Shown one piece after another: positions 24,523 to 31,498 of a stretch of 64,000 nucleotides of DNA. Source of the stretch: Micromonospora andamanensis (GTDB lineage Bacteria; Actinomycetota; Actinomycetes; Mycobacteriales; Micromonosporaceae). The stretch spans positions 62,001-126,000 of the forward strand of contig NZ_BOOZ01000023.1 of the NCBI RefSeq assembly GCF_016863495.1, written 5' to 3'. Position 1 is the first letter of the stretch, and each line of letters begins with the position of its first letter. A model generated the notes under the pieces. The model was given only the letters and a program-made list of their open reading frames with translations, ran no database searches and was not told the DNA's origin. Both the position numbers and the translations under genes were made by a program.

Positions 24523-24620
24523 CACGCCTCCCCGCGGGGCGCGATCCGCCCGCGCCCACACCAGGGCAGTACCCGCCGACCAGACCGACCAACCAGGGAC
24601 GATTCGGCCGACGACATGGC

Positions 24621-24642
24621 CAGCCGGGCGACAGCCCGGCTG
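24621..24642 (-). terminator. Terminator of the CBS-domain gene
   Basis: CAGCCGGGC-GACA-GCCCGGCTG: perfect 9-bp stem, 4-base loop, starting about 12 bases beyond the minus-strand stop codon at 24654. Confidence 0.75.
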
Positions 24643-24653
24643 ACGACGTGGCG

Positions 24654-25046
24654 TCAGCCGGTGCCGACCATCCGGTTGGCCGCCCACACCCGCATGATGT
24701 CGCGTACCGAGATGACGCCGGCGACCTCACGACCGTCGAGCACCACGAGGTGCCGGAAGCCGCCCCGGGCCATCGCCGCCGCCGCTTCCTCGATCGTCCA
24801 CTCCGGCCCCGCGTAGACGACGTCCCAGGTCAGGTGGGCCCCCGTCCGTTCGACATCGCAGTCAAGACCAGCTCCGATCGCGTTGAGCACGTCGCGCTCG
24901 GTCATGATCCCGATGCCCTCGGAATCCGGATCGATCACCACCGCCGACCCGATGCCGCGCTCCGACATCATCCGCGCCGCCTGGCGGAGCGTGTGCTCCG
25001 GACCGACCACGAGGATCTCGCTGGACATGGCTTCCCGAACCTGCAT
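24654..25046 (-). CDS. CBS-pair protein
   Basis: 130 residues, only two CBS domains: MQVREAMSSEILVVGPEHTLRQAARMMSERGIGSAVVID...GIMTERDVL and the second, WTIEEAAAAMARGGFRHLVVLDGREVAGVISVRDIM. CBS pairs bind adenine nucleotides (AMP, ATP, SAM, c-di-AMP) and usually regulate a partner. As a stand-alone protein the partner is unknown. Intact GIxTxRDv-type motifs are present in both halves, so ligand binding is plausible. A G-rich ribosome site (AAAGGGG) precedes the ATG. Divergent from the NUDIX gene. Confidence 0.9.
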   Translation of the reverse strand: MQVREAMSSEILVVGPEHTLRQAARMMSERGIGSAVVIDPDSEGIGIMTERDVLNAIGAGLDCDVERTGAHLTWDVVYAGPEWTIEEAAAAMARGGFRHLVVLDGREVAGVISVRDIMRVWAANRMVGTG

Positions 25047-25163
25047 GACACATCACCCCTTTGGGACGGCTGCACCCGGTTACCCGCAATGGTGAGCCCC
25101 GTAGGTTTCCAGGACAAGACCGGACATCGTCGCGGCGGGACGGTCGCGGCTACTGTTCTTGAC

Positions 25164-25613
25164 GTGTCCACCGAGCCGCTGCGCTGCGCGGGAGCGCTGA
25201 TCGTCGCCCCCGACGGACGCCTGTTCTTCCAACGCCGCTCGCCGCACCGGCGGCTCTTCCCCAACTGCTGGGACATCGTCGGCGGCCACCTCGAACCGGG
25301 CGAGTCGGTGACCGAGGCGCTGCATCGGGAGGTCACCGAGGAGACCGGCTGGCGGGTGTCCGAGGTGCTCGCAGAGATCGGTGAGTACCAGTACGTCGGC
25401 GACGACGGCCTGGCCCGGATCGAGAGCGACTGGCTGGTCCGGGTCGACGGAGACCTGGCGGCACCCGTGCTGGAGGAGGGCAAGCACACCGAGTACCGCT
25501 GGCTCGGCCCGGAAGACCTCGACCTGCTGGACGAGCACCGTGACGTCAACGACGGACTGGTCCGGCACCTCGCCGAGCGGGCCTTCGCCATGCTGCGGTC
25601 CATCGGTTCGTGA
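25164..25613 (+). CDS. NUDIX hydrolase
   Basis: 149 residues from GTG 25164. The NUDIX box is perfect: GHLEPGESVTEALHREVTEETGW (G-x5-E-x7-REV-x-EE-x-G). N-terminal LIVAPDGRLFFQRRS and NCWDIVGG match the isopentenyl-diphosphate-isomerase/ADP-ribose-type subgroup often annotated simply as NUDIX. It cleaves a nucleoside-diphosphate linked substrate, identity unknown. TACTGT (25151-25156) seven bases before the GTG fits a leaderless mRNA; an ATG at 25092 would add a poorly coding tail. Its stop overlaps the next start by four bases. Confidence 0.88.
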   Translation: MSTEPLRCAGALIVAPDGRLFFQRRSPHRRLFPNCWDIVGGHLEPGESVTEALHREVTEETGWRVSEVLAEIGEYQYVGDDGLARIESDWLVRVDGDLAAPVLEEGKHTEYRWLGPEDLDLLDEHRDVNDGLVRHLAERAFAMLRSIGS

Positions 25614-26353
25614 GCGACACGATAGGTCTTTCTCCGCACCGGTACGCGGCGTTGGTGGCACCTGCCGTGGACCGGGTCTTCATCGCGGCCATGCAGGCCG
25701 GTCGGCACGGTGGCGGGGCCGAGCTGAGCCAGCGGTACGGCGGACCGCCGGCCACCGGCTTCCTGGTGGAACTGCGCACCCGGCTGGCCGCAGCAGGTGG
25801 CACCGTCGAGGGCACGGGGTTCGCCGCGGTGACCCGCTACCGCGACCCGGTCGCCTGCCGGCGCAGTCTTGACCGGCACGTCGCGTACGGCATGATCCAC
25901 CGCCGGCCGGACGGCGGGCTGACCGCCACCGAGCGGGGCACGGCCTTCCTCGCCGAGTTGTACCAGGTGCACGCCGAGGTGACCGACGAGTTGTGGGCCG
26001 GCCACCACGACCGGGTACGGCGACTGGTGCAGGTCGCCGGCCGGCTGCTGGCCGTCGCGCACGGTGGCCGGGCGTTCCAGGCGGTGGCGCCCCCGTACGA
26101 GCCGGACGGCACCCCACCCGGTGTGCTGCTGCTCAACCGGCTCGGCGCCCTGCGGTACCACCGTGCCGACGCGCACGCCGACGCCTGGCAGGCCGCCGGG
26201 CACACCGCGACCAGCATCGTGGCGCTGCCCGACGGACCGCAGCACCAGGCCATCGAGCTGGAGACCGACCGCCGAGCGGCCGGGCCGTACACCGTGCTGA
26301 CCGCCGAGGAGCGGCTGACGATGCTCGCCGACCTGGCGGCGCTGCCCGGCTGA
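25610..26353 (+). CDS. SCO6745-family protein (MarR-like winged helix)
   Basis: 247 residues starting with GTG inside the preceding stop (GTGA overlap), so translationally coupled to the NUDIX gene. The pattern LVELRTRLAAAGGTVEGTGFAAVTRYRDPVACRRSLDRHVAYGMIHRRPDGGLTATERG is a winged-helix-like N-terminal region (two helices and a basic wing), followed by a helical domain with ALPDGPQHQAIELETDRRAAGPY. I recognise this as the SCO6745-like family, of unknown function but with an HTH-like appearance. Whether it binds DNA or a nucleotide substrate of the NUDIX partner is open. Confidence 0.75.
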   Translation: MSDTIGLSPHRYAALVAPAVDRVFIAAMQAGRHGGGAELSQRYGGPPATGFLVELRTRLAAAGGTVEGTGFAAVTRYRDPVACRRSLDRHVAYGMIHRRPDGGLTATERGTAFLAELYQVHAEVTDELWAGHHDRVRRLVQVAGRLLAVAHGGRAFQAVAPPYEPDGTPPGVLLLNRLGALRYHRADAHADAWQAAGHTATSIVALPDGPQHQAIELETDRRAAGPYTVLTAEERLTMLADLAALPG

Positions 26354-26424
26354 CCGATGCTCCCGCCGGCCGTTGGCCGACTGACCGGGCGCAGCGCTGT
26401 CCCGGGCGGCGCTATCCTCCTTCG

Positions 26425-27189
26425 GTGAACGCCGCGAGAACAGAAACTGATGCCGGCATGGTCGGAATGGTGCTGGCAGCTGGCGCCGGCCGCCGGTTGC
26501 GCCCGTACACCGACACGCTGCCCAAGGCCCTGGTGCCGGTGGATGGCGAGATCACCATCCTCGACATCGCGCTGCGCAACCTGGCCGAGGTGGGGCTCAC
26601 CGAGGTCGTGGTGGTGGTCGGTTACGCCGCTGACGCGGTCCGGGAACGGCAGGCCGACCTGGAGCGCCGGTACGGCGTCACGATCACCCTGGTCGCCAAC
26701 GACAAGGCCGAGGAGTGGAACAACGCTTACTCCCTCTGGCTGGCGCGTGACTGGTTCTCCCGGGGCGTCCTGCTGGTCAACGGGGACACCGTGCACCCGG
26801 TGAGCATCGAGAAGACCCTGCTGGCCGAGCGGGGGCCCGGCGTGCTGCTGGCGATCGACACCCTCAAGCCCCTGGCCGAGGAGGAGATGAAGACCACCTT
26901 CGACGCCGCCGGCCAGCTCACCCGGATCACCAAGCTGATGGACCCGGGCGAGGCGTACGGCGAGTACATCGGGGCCACTCTCATCGAGCCGCAGGTGGCC
27001 GAGGCGCTCGCCGACGCCCTGGAGGCGACCTGGCGACGCGATCCGAACCTGTACTACGAGGACGGGTACCAGGAGTTCGCCGACCGGGGCGGCGAGGTCC
27101 GGGCCGCGCCGATCGGCGACGTGGCGTGGGTCGAGGTCGACAACCACGCCGACCTGACCCGGGCGCGGGAGATCGCGTGCCGTTACTAG
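26425..27189 (+). CDS. CTP:phosphoalcohol cytidylyltransferase-like nucleotidyltransferase
   Basis: 254 residues from GTG 26425. The NTP-transferase signature GMVLAAGAGRRLRPYTDTLPKALVPVDG is followed by ANDKAEEWNNAYSLWLAR, where NNAYSL is characteristic of LicC-type phosphocholine and inositol-1-phosphate cytidylyltransferases. The metal-binding LVNGDT and the C-terminal GEYIGATLIEP and VEVDNHADLTRAREI also fit. It would form a CDP-alcohol from CTP and a phosphorylated alcohol. TATCCT (26413-26418) lies six bases before the GTG, suggesting a leaderless mRNA and the start of the operon. The next gene overlaps by 13 bases. The acceptor (choline, inositol, glycerol phosphate) is not decidable from sequence. 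Confidence 0.82.
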   Translation: MNAARTETDAGMVGMVLAAGAGRRLRPYTDTLPKALVPVDGEITILDIALRNLAEVGLTEVVVVVGYAADAVRERQADLERRYGVTITLVANDKAEEWNNAYSLWLARDWFSRGVLLVNGDTVHPVSIEKTLLAERGPGVLLAIDTLKPLAEEEMKTTFDAAGQLTRITKLMDPGEAYGEYIGATLIEPQVAEALADALEATWRRDPNLYYEDGYQEFADRGGEVRAAPIGDVAWVEVDNHADLTRAREIACRY

Positions 27190-28244
27190 CCCGTACCGTC
27201 GCGACGCCGCTGTCGATCGAGGTCCGCCGGGGCGCGGTGGCCGACCTCGGCACGCTGCTGGCCGACCGCCGGATCTCCAGCGGCGGCGACGTCGCGGTGG
27301 TGGTCGGCCCCGGTCAGGGCGAGAAGATCGTCGAGCTGTGTCGGCCGTCGCTCGGGTCGGCCGACGTGTTCACCGTCGCCGGTGGCACCGTCGACTCCGC
27401 GAACGAGCTCGGCGACCAGTTGCGTCGCCGCAGCTACGACGCAGTCGTCGGGATCGGCGGCGGCAAGACGATCGACACCGCCAAGTACGCCGCCACCCGC
27501 TACGGCATCCCGATGGTCACCGTGGCGACAAGCCTCGCCAACGACGGGATCGCGTCTCCGGTGGCGTCGCTGACCCACGAGGGCGGCAAAGGCTCGTACG
27601 GGGTGCACATCCCGATCGCCGTACTTGTCGATCTCGACTTCGTGGAGAACGGACCGGACCGGCAGACCCAGGCCGGCATCGGCGACGCGGTGAGCAATCT
27701 CAGCGCCTGCGCCGACTGGGAGCTGGCCCACGAGGTTCGCGGTGAGCCGATCGACGGCCTGGCTGTGACGCTGGCCCGCACCGGGGCGGAGGCGTTGGTC
27801 AACCATCCCGGAAAGATCACCGACGACGGGTTCCTGACCACGCTCGCCGAGGCTCTGATCCTGGGCGGCATCTCGATGTCGATATGCGGTTCCAGCCGGC
27901 CGGCGAGCGGCGGTGACCACGAGATCTCGCACGCCATCGACCGCCTCTTCCCCGGCACCGCCTCGCATGGGGAGCAGGTCGGGCTGGGCGCGCTGTTCTG
28001 CACCTTCCTCCGGGGCGACCTGGAACGGTTCGGTCAGCTCGCCCGCTGCCTGCACCGGCACGGGCTGTCCACCCGACCGGCCGATCTCGGGCTCACCGAC
28101 GACCAGTTCGTCGAGGCGGTGGCCTTCGCCCCGCACACCCGGCCCGACCGCTACACGATCCTCGAACACCTGGCGCTGTCCGCCGATGACCTTCGTACCC
28201 GGCTGGGAGACTACGTTGACGCCCTTCGTGAGCACCTTGGCTGA
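27177..28244 (+). CDS. sn-Glycerol-1-phosphate dehydrogenase-like enzyme (iron-containing alcohol dehydrogenase superfamily)
   Basis: 355 residues from GTG 27177, overlapping the previous gene by 13 bases. NAD-binding VGIGGGKTIDTAKYAA (about 91-106), the hallmark SLANDGIASPVASL of the EgsA/AraM glycerol-1-phosphate dehydrogenases, and metal ligands in GIGDAVSN (Asp), GGDHEISHAID (His) and TASHGEQVG (His). Family reaction: dihydroxyacetone phosphate to sn-glycerol-1-phosphate, cytoplasmic. In bacteria AraM-type enzymes have been linked to unusual glycerolipids. Together with its neighbours it suggests a reduced polyol phosphate that is then CTP-activated; a different keto-phosphate substrate is possible. 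Confidence 0.85.
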   Translation: MPLLARTVATPLSIEVRRGAVADLGTLLADRRISSGGDVAVVVGPGQGEKIVELCRPSLGSADVFTVAGGTVDSANELGDQLRRRSYDAVVGIGGGKTIDTAKYAATRYGIPMVTVATSLANDGIASPVASLTHEGGKGSYGVHIPIAVLVDLDFVENGPDRQTQAGIGDAVSNLSACADWELAHEVRGEPIDGLAVTLARTGAEALVNHPGKITDDGFLTTLAEALILGGISMSICGSSRPASGGDHEISHAIDRLFPGTASHGEQVGLGALFCTFLRGDLERFGQLARCLHRHGLSTRPADLGLTDDQFVEAVAFAPHTRPDRYTILEHLALSADDLRTRLGDYVDALREHLG

Positions 28245-28944
28245 GCCGTCCCACCCCACGGTCGCCGACTTCCACCGGGTGAACCGGGGCGGTGGCCTGT
28301 TCAGCGAGTCGGTAAGCCAGTGGATCGGCGCGGTCTTCGCGCTCGTCGCCCAGCGTCTCGGGCTCCGGCCGACCGCGCTGACCATCACCAACCTGCTGCT
28401 CGGGCTGGCCACCTCGGTCACCGTGGTGGCCCTCGCCGGTCCGGTCGCCGCCGGGGACGTGCCGGCAGTGGTGGTCGGGCTCGTCGCGCTCGTCGGCTGG
28501 CAGATCGCGTACGCCCTGGACTGCGCCGACGGTCAACTGGCCCGGGTGACCGGGCAGGGCAGCGCGGCCGGTGCCCGGGTCGACGTGCTCTGTGACGTGG
28601 CCGCCCAGATCGCACTGGTCGCTGCCCTGTCAGCCACCGCCCTGGCGCAGCAGCCGGAGACGCCTACCTGGTTGGTGGCGGCGTTCGCCGGCACCTGGAT
28701 GGTCAACCTGGTCACCTCGGTCATGCAGGCCGGTCCGAACGCCGCCAGCATGGTCACCTCCACCAGCCTGCCGGTACGCCTGGTCAAGCTGGTCCGCGAC
28801 TACGGTGCGGTCATCTTCGTGGCCGCCCTGGTGCTGGCGTTCGCTCCGGCGCTCACCCTCTGGGTCATGATCGCCTTCACCGCAGTCAACGGCGGCTTCC
28901 TCCTGGCCAGCATCGCCTTCTCCGCCCGCGCCAGCCTCCGCTGA
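28216..28944 (+). CDS. CDP-alcohol phosphatidyltransferase-family membrane enzyme
   Basis: 242 residues from TTG 28216, chosen because GGGAG lies seven bases upstream; GTG 28228 is the alternative. Start overlaps the dehydrogenase gene by about 28 bases. About five membrane helices. The family motif D-x2-DG-x2-AR-x8-G-x3-D-x3-D is intact in LDCADGQLARVTGQG...GARVDVLCD (Asp 102, 105, 123, 127), so it should be active. It transfers a phospho-alcohol from a CDP-alcohol to a lipid or another alcohol. With the two preceding genes it completes reduce-activate-transfer logic. It could equally make a head-group lipid or a soluble phosphodiester as in di-inositol-phosphate synthesis. Confidence 0.88.
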   Translation: MTPFVSTLAEPSHPTVADFHRVNRGGGLFSESVSQWIGAVFALVAQRLGLRPTALTITNLLLGLATSVTVVALAGPVAAGDVPAVVVGLVALVGWQIAYALDCADGQLARVTGQGSAAGARVDVLCDVAAQIALVAALSATALAQQPETPTWLVAAFAGTWMVNLVTSVMQAGPNAASMVTSTSLPVRLVKLVRDYGAVIFVAALVLAFAPALTLWVMIAFTAVNGGFLLASIAFSARASLR

Positions 28945-28962
28945 CCACGAGCCGTCGTCGAT

Positions 28963-29004
28963 CTTGGACGAATTCAGCCCCTCAGGGGGCCGTTTCAGTC
29001 CAAG
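28963..29004. repeat. Intergenic palindrome, family C; probable bidirectional terminator
   Basis: CTTGGAC (28963-28969) pairs with GTCCAAG (28998-29004), with an inner GCCCC/GGGGGC stem. A second small hairpin, CTATCC/GGATAG, follows at 29007-29034. Lies between convergent genes. Outer GATCTTG is shared with the palindrome at 56728-56797. Confidence 0.65.
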
Positions 29005-29057
29005 GTCTATCCACGGCTCGGCGGGTGGGATAGGCCCGTTTCGGCGGAACGGGTCGA

Positions 29058-30359
29058 TCAAGAGCGGGTGAGGGAGGCGTAGATGTCGAGGAGGCGCTTG
29101 GTGACCAGGTCGGGGTGGAAGGTGCGCTCGTAGCGGGACCGAGCGGGGGCGGAGAGTGCGGCGGCCCCCGCCGCAGCCGTCGGCAGCGCGGCGGCCAGCG
29201 CGGCCGGCTCCGGAGGCACCACCCAACCGGCCTCACCGACCACGATCCCGGCCGGCAGTGCGCCCGCTCCGGCGCCCTCGACCCGGCCACCGGAACCCGC
29301 CGGGCCACCCGGACCGGCCGGGGCGGGCGCTGAGGCGACAGCGGCCGGGCCGGTGCCGGCGGGCTCCCGAGGGGTGTCCGCGCCAACCAGGTAGGGAATG
29401 CCGCCGAGTGCGGTGCCGAGCACCGGCCGGCCGCTGGCCAACGCCTCGATGATCACGGTCGGCAGCACGTCGTGCCAGGTGGACGTCGCCAGCACCACGG
29501 CGCTGTCGGCAAGCGCCTGCCGGACGCCGGCCCGGTCCAGCGGGCCGAGGTAGGCGACGTCGGAGCGCTCTGCCGCCACCGCTTCGACAAGCGGGCGCAG
29601 TTCACCGTCTCCGGCGACGCGGAGCGGGCCCAGGGCGCCGTCCGGGTGTCGCCGCCAGGCCTCCATCAGCAGGTCGAGGCCCTTCTCGGGAGAGAGCCGG
29701 CCGAGGAACAGGAAACCCTGGCCCAGCGGTGCGGGCGCGCCCGGGTCGGGAATTCCGTTCGGCTTCACGACGATTCGCGAATCGGGGATGCCGTAGTCGC
29801 GCAGGTGATCGGCGACCGCTGTGGTCAGCGCGATGAACCTGTCCACCGACTTCCAGGTGCCCCGGTGCACGGCCAGCGTGGTGGCCATCAGCGCGCTCTG
29901 CGCCCGCGACCCCCGGTAGCAGCGATGCACCACCGCCGGCACACCCAGTGCCCGGCCCCGGCAGTCCTGGCAGATCATGCCGTCCCGGAAGTACAGCCCC
30001 GACGAGCAGACCTGGCGGTAGTTGTGCACCGTCTGCACCACGGGCACGCCGTGCCGGTGCGCGGTCCGCACCACCCAGGGCGACAGCAGGGGGTACGGAT
30101 TGTGCAGGTGCAGCACGTCCGGGCGGTGCTCGGCGAGCAGGCGGCCCAGCTCCTGCTGGGCGCGGGGCGCGTAGATCGGGGAGATCGGTAGCAGCGCCTT
30201 CGCCGCCTTCGGCATCGACGGGATCTCGTCGGAGCTGCGCAGGAACGGCAGCACCTCCACCCCGGCGGCGGTGAGCTGGGCGATCTCCGCGTCGACGATT
30301 GTGTTCTCGCCGGAAGGCTGAGCTTCCCGATACCGGTTGTGCGCCACCACGATTCTCAC
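29058..30359 (-). CDS. Family 4 glycosyltransferase with a low-complexity insertion
   Basis: 433 residues. GT-B fold: N-terminal MRIVVAHNRYREAQPSGENTIV (EAQPSGE matches acceptor-side loops), HLHNPYPLLSPWVVR, HNYRQVC; a Cys-rich loop (CSSGLYFRDGMICQDC) that could bind metal. The C-terminal donor domain has VKPNGI, FLFLGRLSPEKGLDLLMEAW and the EX7E-type region IEALASGRPVLGTALGG. Between GGIPYLVGADTPRE and GIVVGEAGWVV there is a Gly/Pro/Ala-rich insertion of about 45 residues not normal for the family. Donor likely GDP-mannose or a UDP-sugar; unknown. TAGCCT eight bases before the GTG start suggests leaderless initiation. Divergent from fpg with only 24 bp between. Confidence 0.9.
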   Translation of the reverse strand: MRIVVAHNRYREAQPSGENTIVDAEIAQLTAAGVEVLPFLRSSDEIPSMPKAAKALLPISPIYAPRAQQELGRLLAEHRPDVLHLHNPYPLLSPWVVRTAHRHGVPVVQTVHNYRQVCSSGLYFRDGMICQDCRGRALGVPAVVHRCYRGSRAQSALMATTLAVHRGTWKSVDRFIALTTAVADHLRDYGIPDSRIVVKPNGIPDPGAPAPLGQGFLFLGRLSPEKGLDLLMEAWRRHPDGALGPLRVAGDGELRPLVEAVAAERSDVAYLGPLDRAGVRQALADSAVVLATSTWHDVLPTVIIEALASGRPVLGTALGGIPYLVGADTPREPAGTGPAAVASAPAPAGPGGPAGSGGRVEGAGAGALPAGIVVGEAGWVVPPEPAALAAALPTAAAGAAALSAPARSRYERTFHPDLVTKRLLDIYASLTRS

Positions 30360-30367
30360 GGGAAAGA

Positions 30368-30377
30368 AGGCTACCGT
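30368..30377. promoter_or_regulatory. Overlapping divergent -10 elements (bidirectional promoter)
   Basis: AGGCTACCGT contains TACCGT on the plus strand (30372-30377, six bases before the fpg ATG) and TAGCCT on the minus strand (30368-30373, eight bases before the glycosyltransferase GTG). The two hexamers share the central TA. Both starts fit leaderless mRNAs. Promoter function is inferred. Confidence 0.6.
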
Positions 30378-30383
30378 TGGACG

Positions 30384-31244
30384 ATGCCCGAACTACCGGA
30401 GGTGGAGGCGCTCGCCGGTTACCTGCGACAGCGCGCGGTGGGCCGGCGTGTCGACCGTCTGGAGGTCGCCGCGATAAGCGCCCTGAAGACGTACGACCCG
30501 GCGCCGACAGTGGTCGGGGGCCGGGCGGTGACCGACGCCCGGCGGCACGGCAAGTTCCTCGACGTGGTCTTCGACGGCGGTCTGCACCTGGTGGTCCACC
30601 TGGCCCGCGCCGGCTGGCTGCACTACCGGGAGGCGTTCGCCTCGACCGTTCCGTTACGGCCGGGCAAGGGACCGATAGCGATCCGGGTACGCCTCGACGA
30701 CGGCTCCGGCTTCGACCTGACCGAGGCCGGTACGCAGAAGAAACTCGCCGCCTACCTGGTGACGAACCCGCAGGCGGTGCCAGGGGTGGCCAAGCTCGGG
30801 CCGGACGCGCTCTCGGCCGACCTCGCCACCTTCGCCAGCGCGCTGCGTGGCCGCCGGGGCCAGGTCAAGGGGGTGCTCACCGACCAGTCGGTGCTCGGCG
30901 GGGTCGGCAACGCGTACTCCGACGAGATCCTGCACGCCGCGAAGCTCTCGCCGTTCGCGTTGACCGACCGGCTGACCGACGACCAGATGGCGACCCTGCA
31001 CGCGGCGACCCGCCGGGTGCTCGGTGACGCGGTGACCCGGTCGCTGGGGCAGCGGGCCGCGGAGTTGAAGGGCGAGAAGCGCTCGGGGCTCAAGGTGCAC
31101 GCGCGGACCGGGCTGCCCTGTCCGGTCTGCGGCGACACGGTCCGGGAGGTCTCGTTCGCCGACTCCAGCCTCCAGTACTGCCCCACCTGCCAGACCGGCG
31201 GAAAGCCCCTTGCTGACCGACGGTTGTCCCGACTCGTACGGTGA
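30384..31244 (+). CDS. Formamidopyrimidine-DNA glycosylase / endonuclease VIII family (Fpg/Nei)
   Basis: 286 residues from ATG 30384, giving the required N-terminal Pro (MPELPEVE; Pro 2 and Glu 3 are catalytic after Met removal). The helix-two-turn-helix and zinc-finger parts are present: QVKGVLTDQSVLGGVGNAYSDEILHAA, and CPVCGDTVREV...YCPTC. It removes oxidised bases from DNA and nicks the strand. Which of Fpg and Nei it is depends on residues I cannot call safely, although the 'DQSVLGGVGNAYSDEIL' block is typical of Fpg-like actinobacterial proteins. Expressed from the 24-bp bidirectional promoter shared with the glycosyltransferase. Confidence 0.94.
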   Translation: MPELPEVEALAGYLRQRAVGRRVDRLEVAAISALKTYDPAPTVVGGRAVTDARRHGKFLDVVFDGGLHLVVHLARAGWLHYREAFASTVPLRPGKGPIAIRVRLDDGSGFDLTEAGTQKKLAAYLVTNPQAVPGVAKLGPDALSADLATFASALRGRRGQVKGVLTDQSVLGGVGNAYSDEILHAAKLSPFALTDRLTDDQMATLHAATRRVLGDAVTRSLGQRAAELKGEKRSGLKVHARTGLPCPVCGDTVREVSFADSSLQYCPTCQTGGKPLADRRLSRLVR

Positions 31245-31498
31245 GTAACACCACTCGCTGATTACGGAGCGGAATCGGACGCGCGGTGCGCAACCACCGG
31301 TCCGGCGCTCTACCCGGGCCGCCATCCATCGGTATAGTGGCCCGGTCCCCGGCCTCCGAATGGCATGAGGCCGGCCAGATCCCAGGCGGTAGGTGGCCGC
31401 CGCGCAATGTCCCTCGGGTCGGCGACGGAACGGAACTCGCGTGGGAAACTGGAACGGTGGGCGACCCGGGCGGTCACGGCGAGTGAACGCGACGGGTC
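31245..31498 (+). promoter_or_regulatory. Likely promoter and structured leader of the sugar-phosphate transferase gene
   Basis: 254 bases without a coding frame. A good -10, TATAGT, lies at 31333-31338. Downstream, CCGGCCT at about 31352 can pair with AGGCCGG at about 31370, giving a hairpin in a transcript leader of roughly 155 bases before the ATG at 31499. I could not match the leader to any known riboswitch. Confidence 0.35.

Noticed and set aside
25993..26424. An N-terminal extension of the cytidylyltransferase-like gene by 144 codons
   Set aside because: The extension overlaps the SCO6745-like gene in another frame and is Arg/Pro/Ala low-complexity; GTG 26425 with TATCCT upstream fits better.
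26425..28944. Phosphonate biosynthesis cluster
   Set aside because: Cytidylyltransferase, iron-type dehydrogenase and CDP-alcohol transferase also occur there, but no PEP mutase or phosphonopyruvate decarboxylase is in the window.
31245..31498. c-di-GMP, c-di-AMP or cobalamin riboswitch in the leader
   Set aside because: None of the conserved core sequences of these classes could be found.
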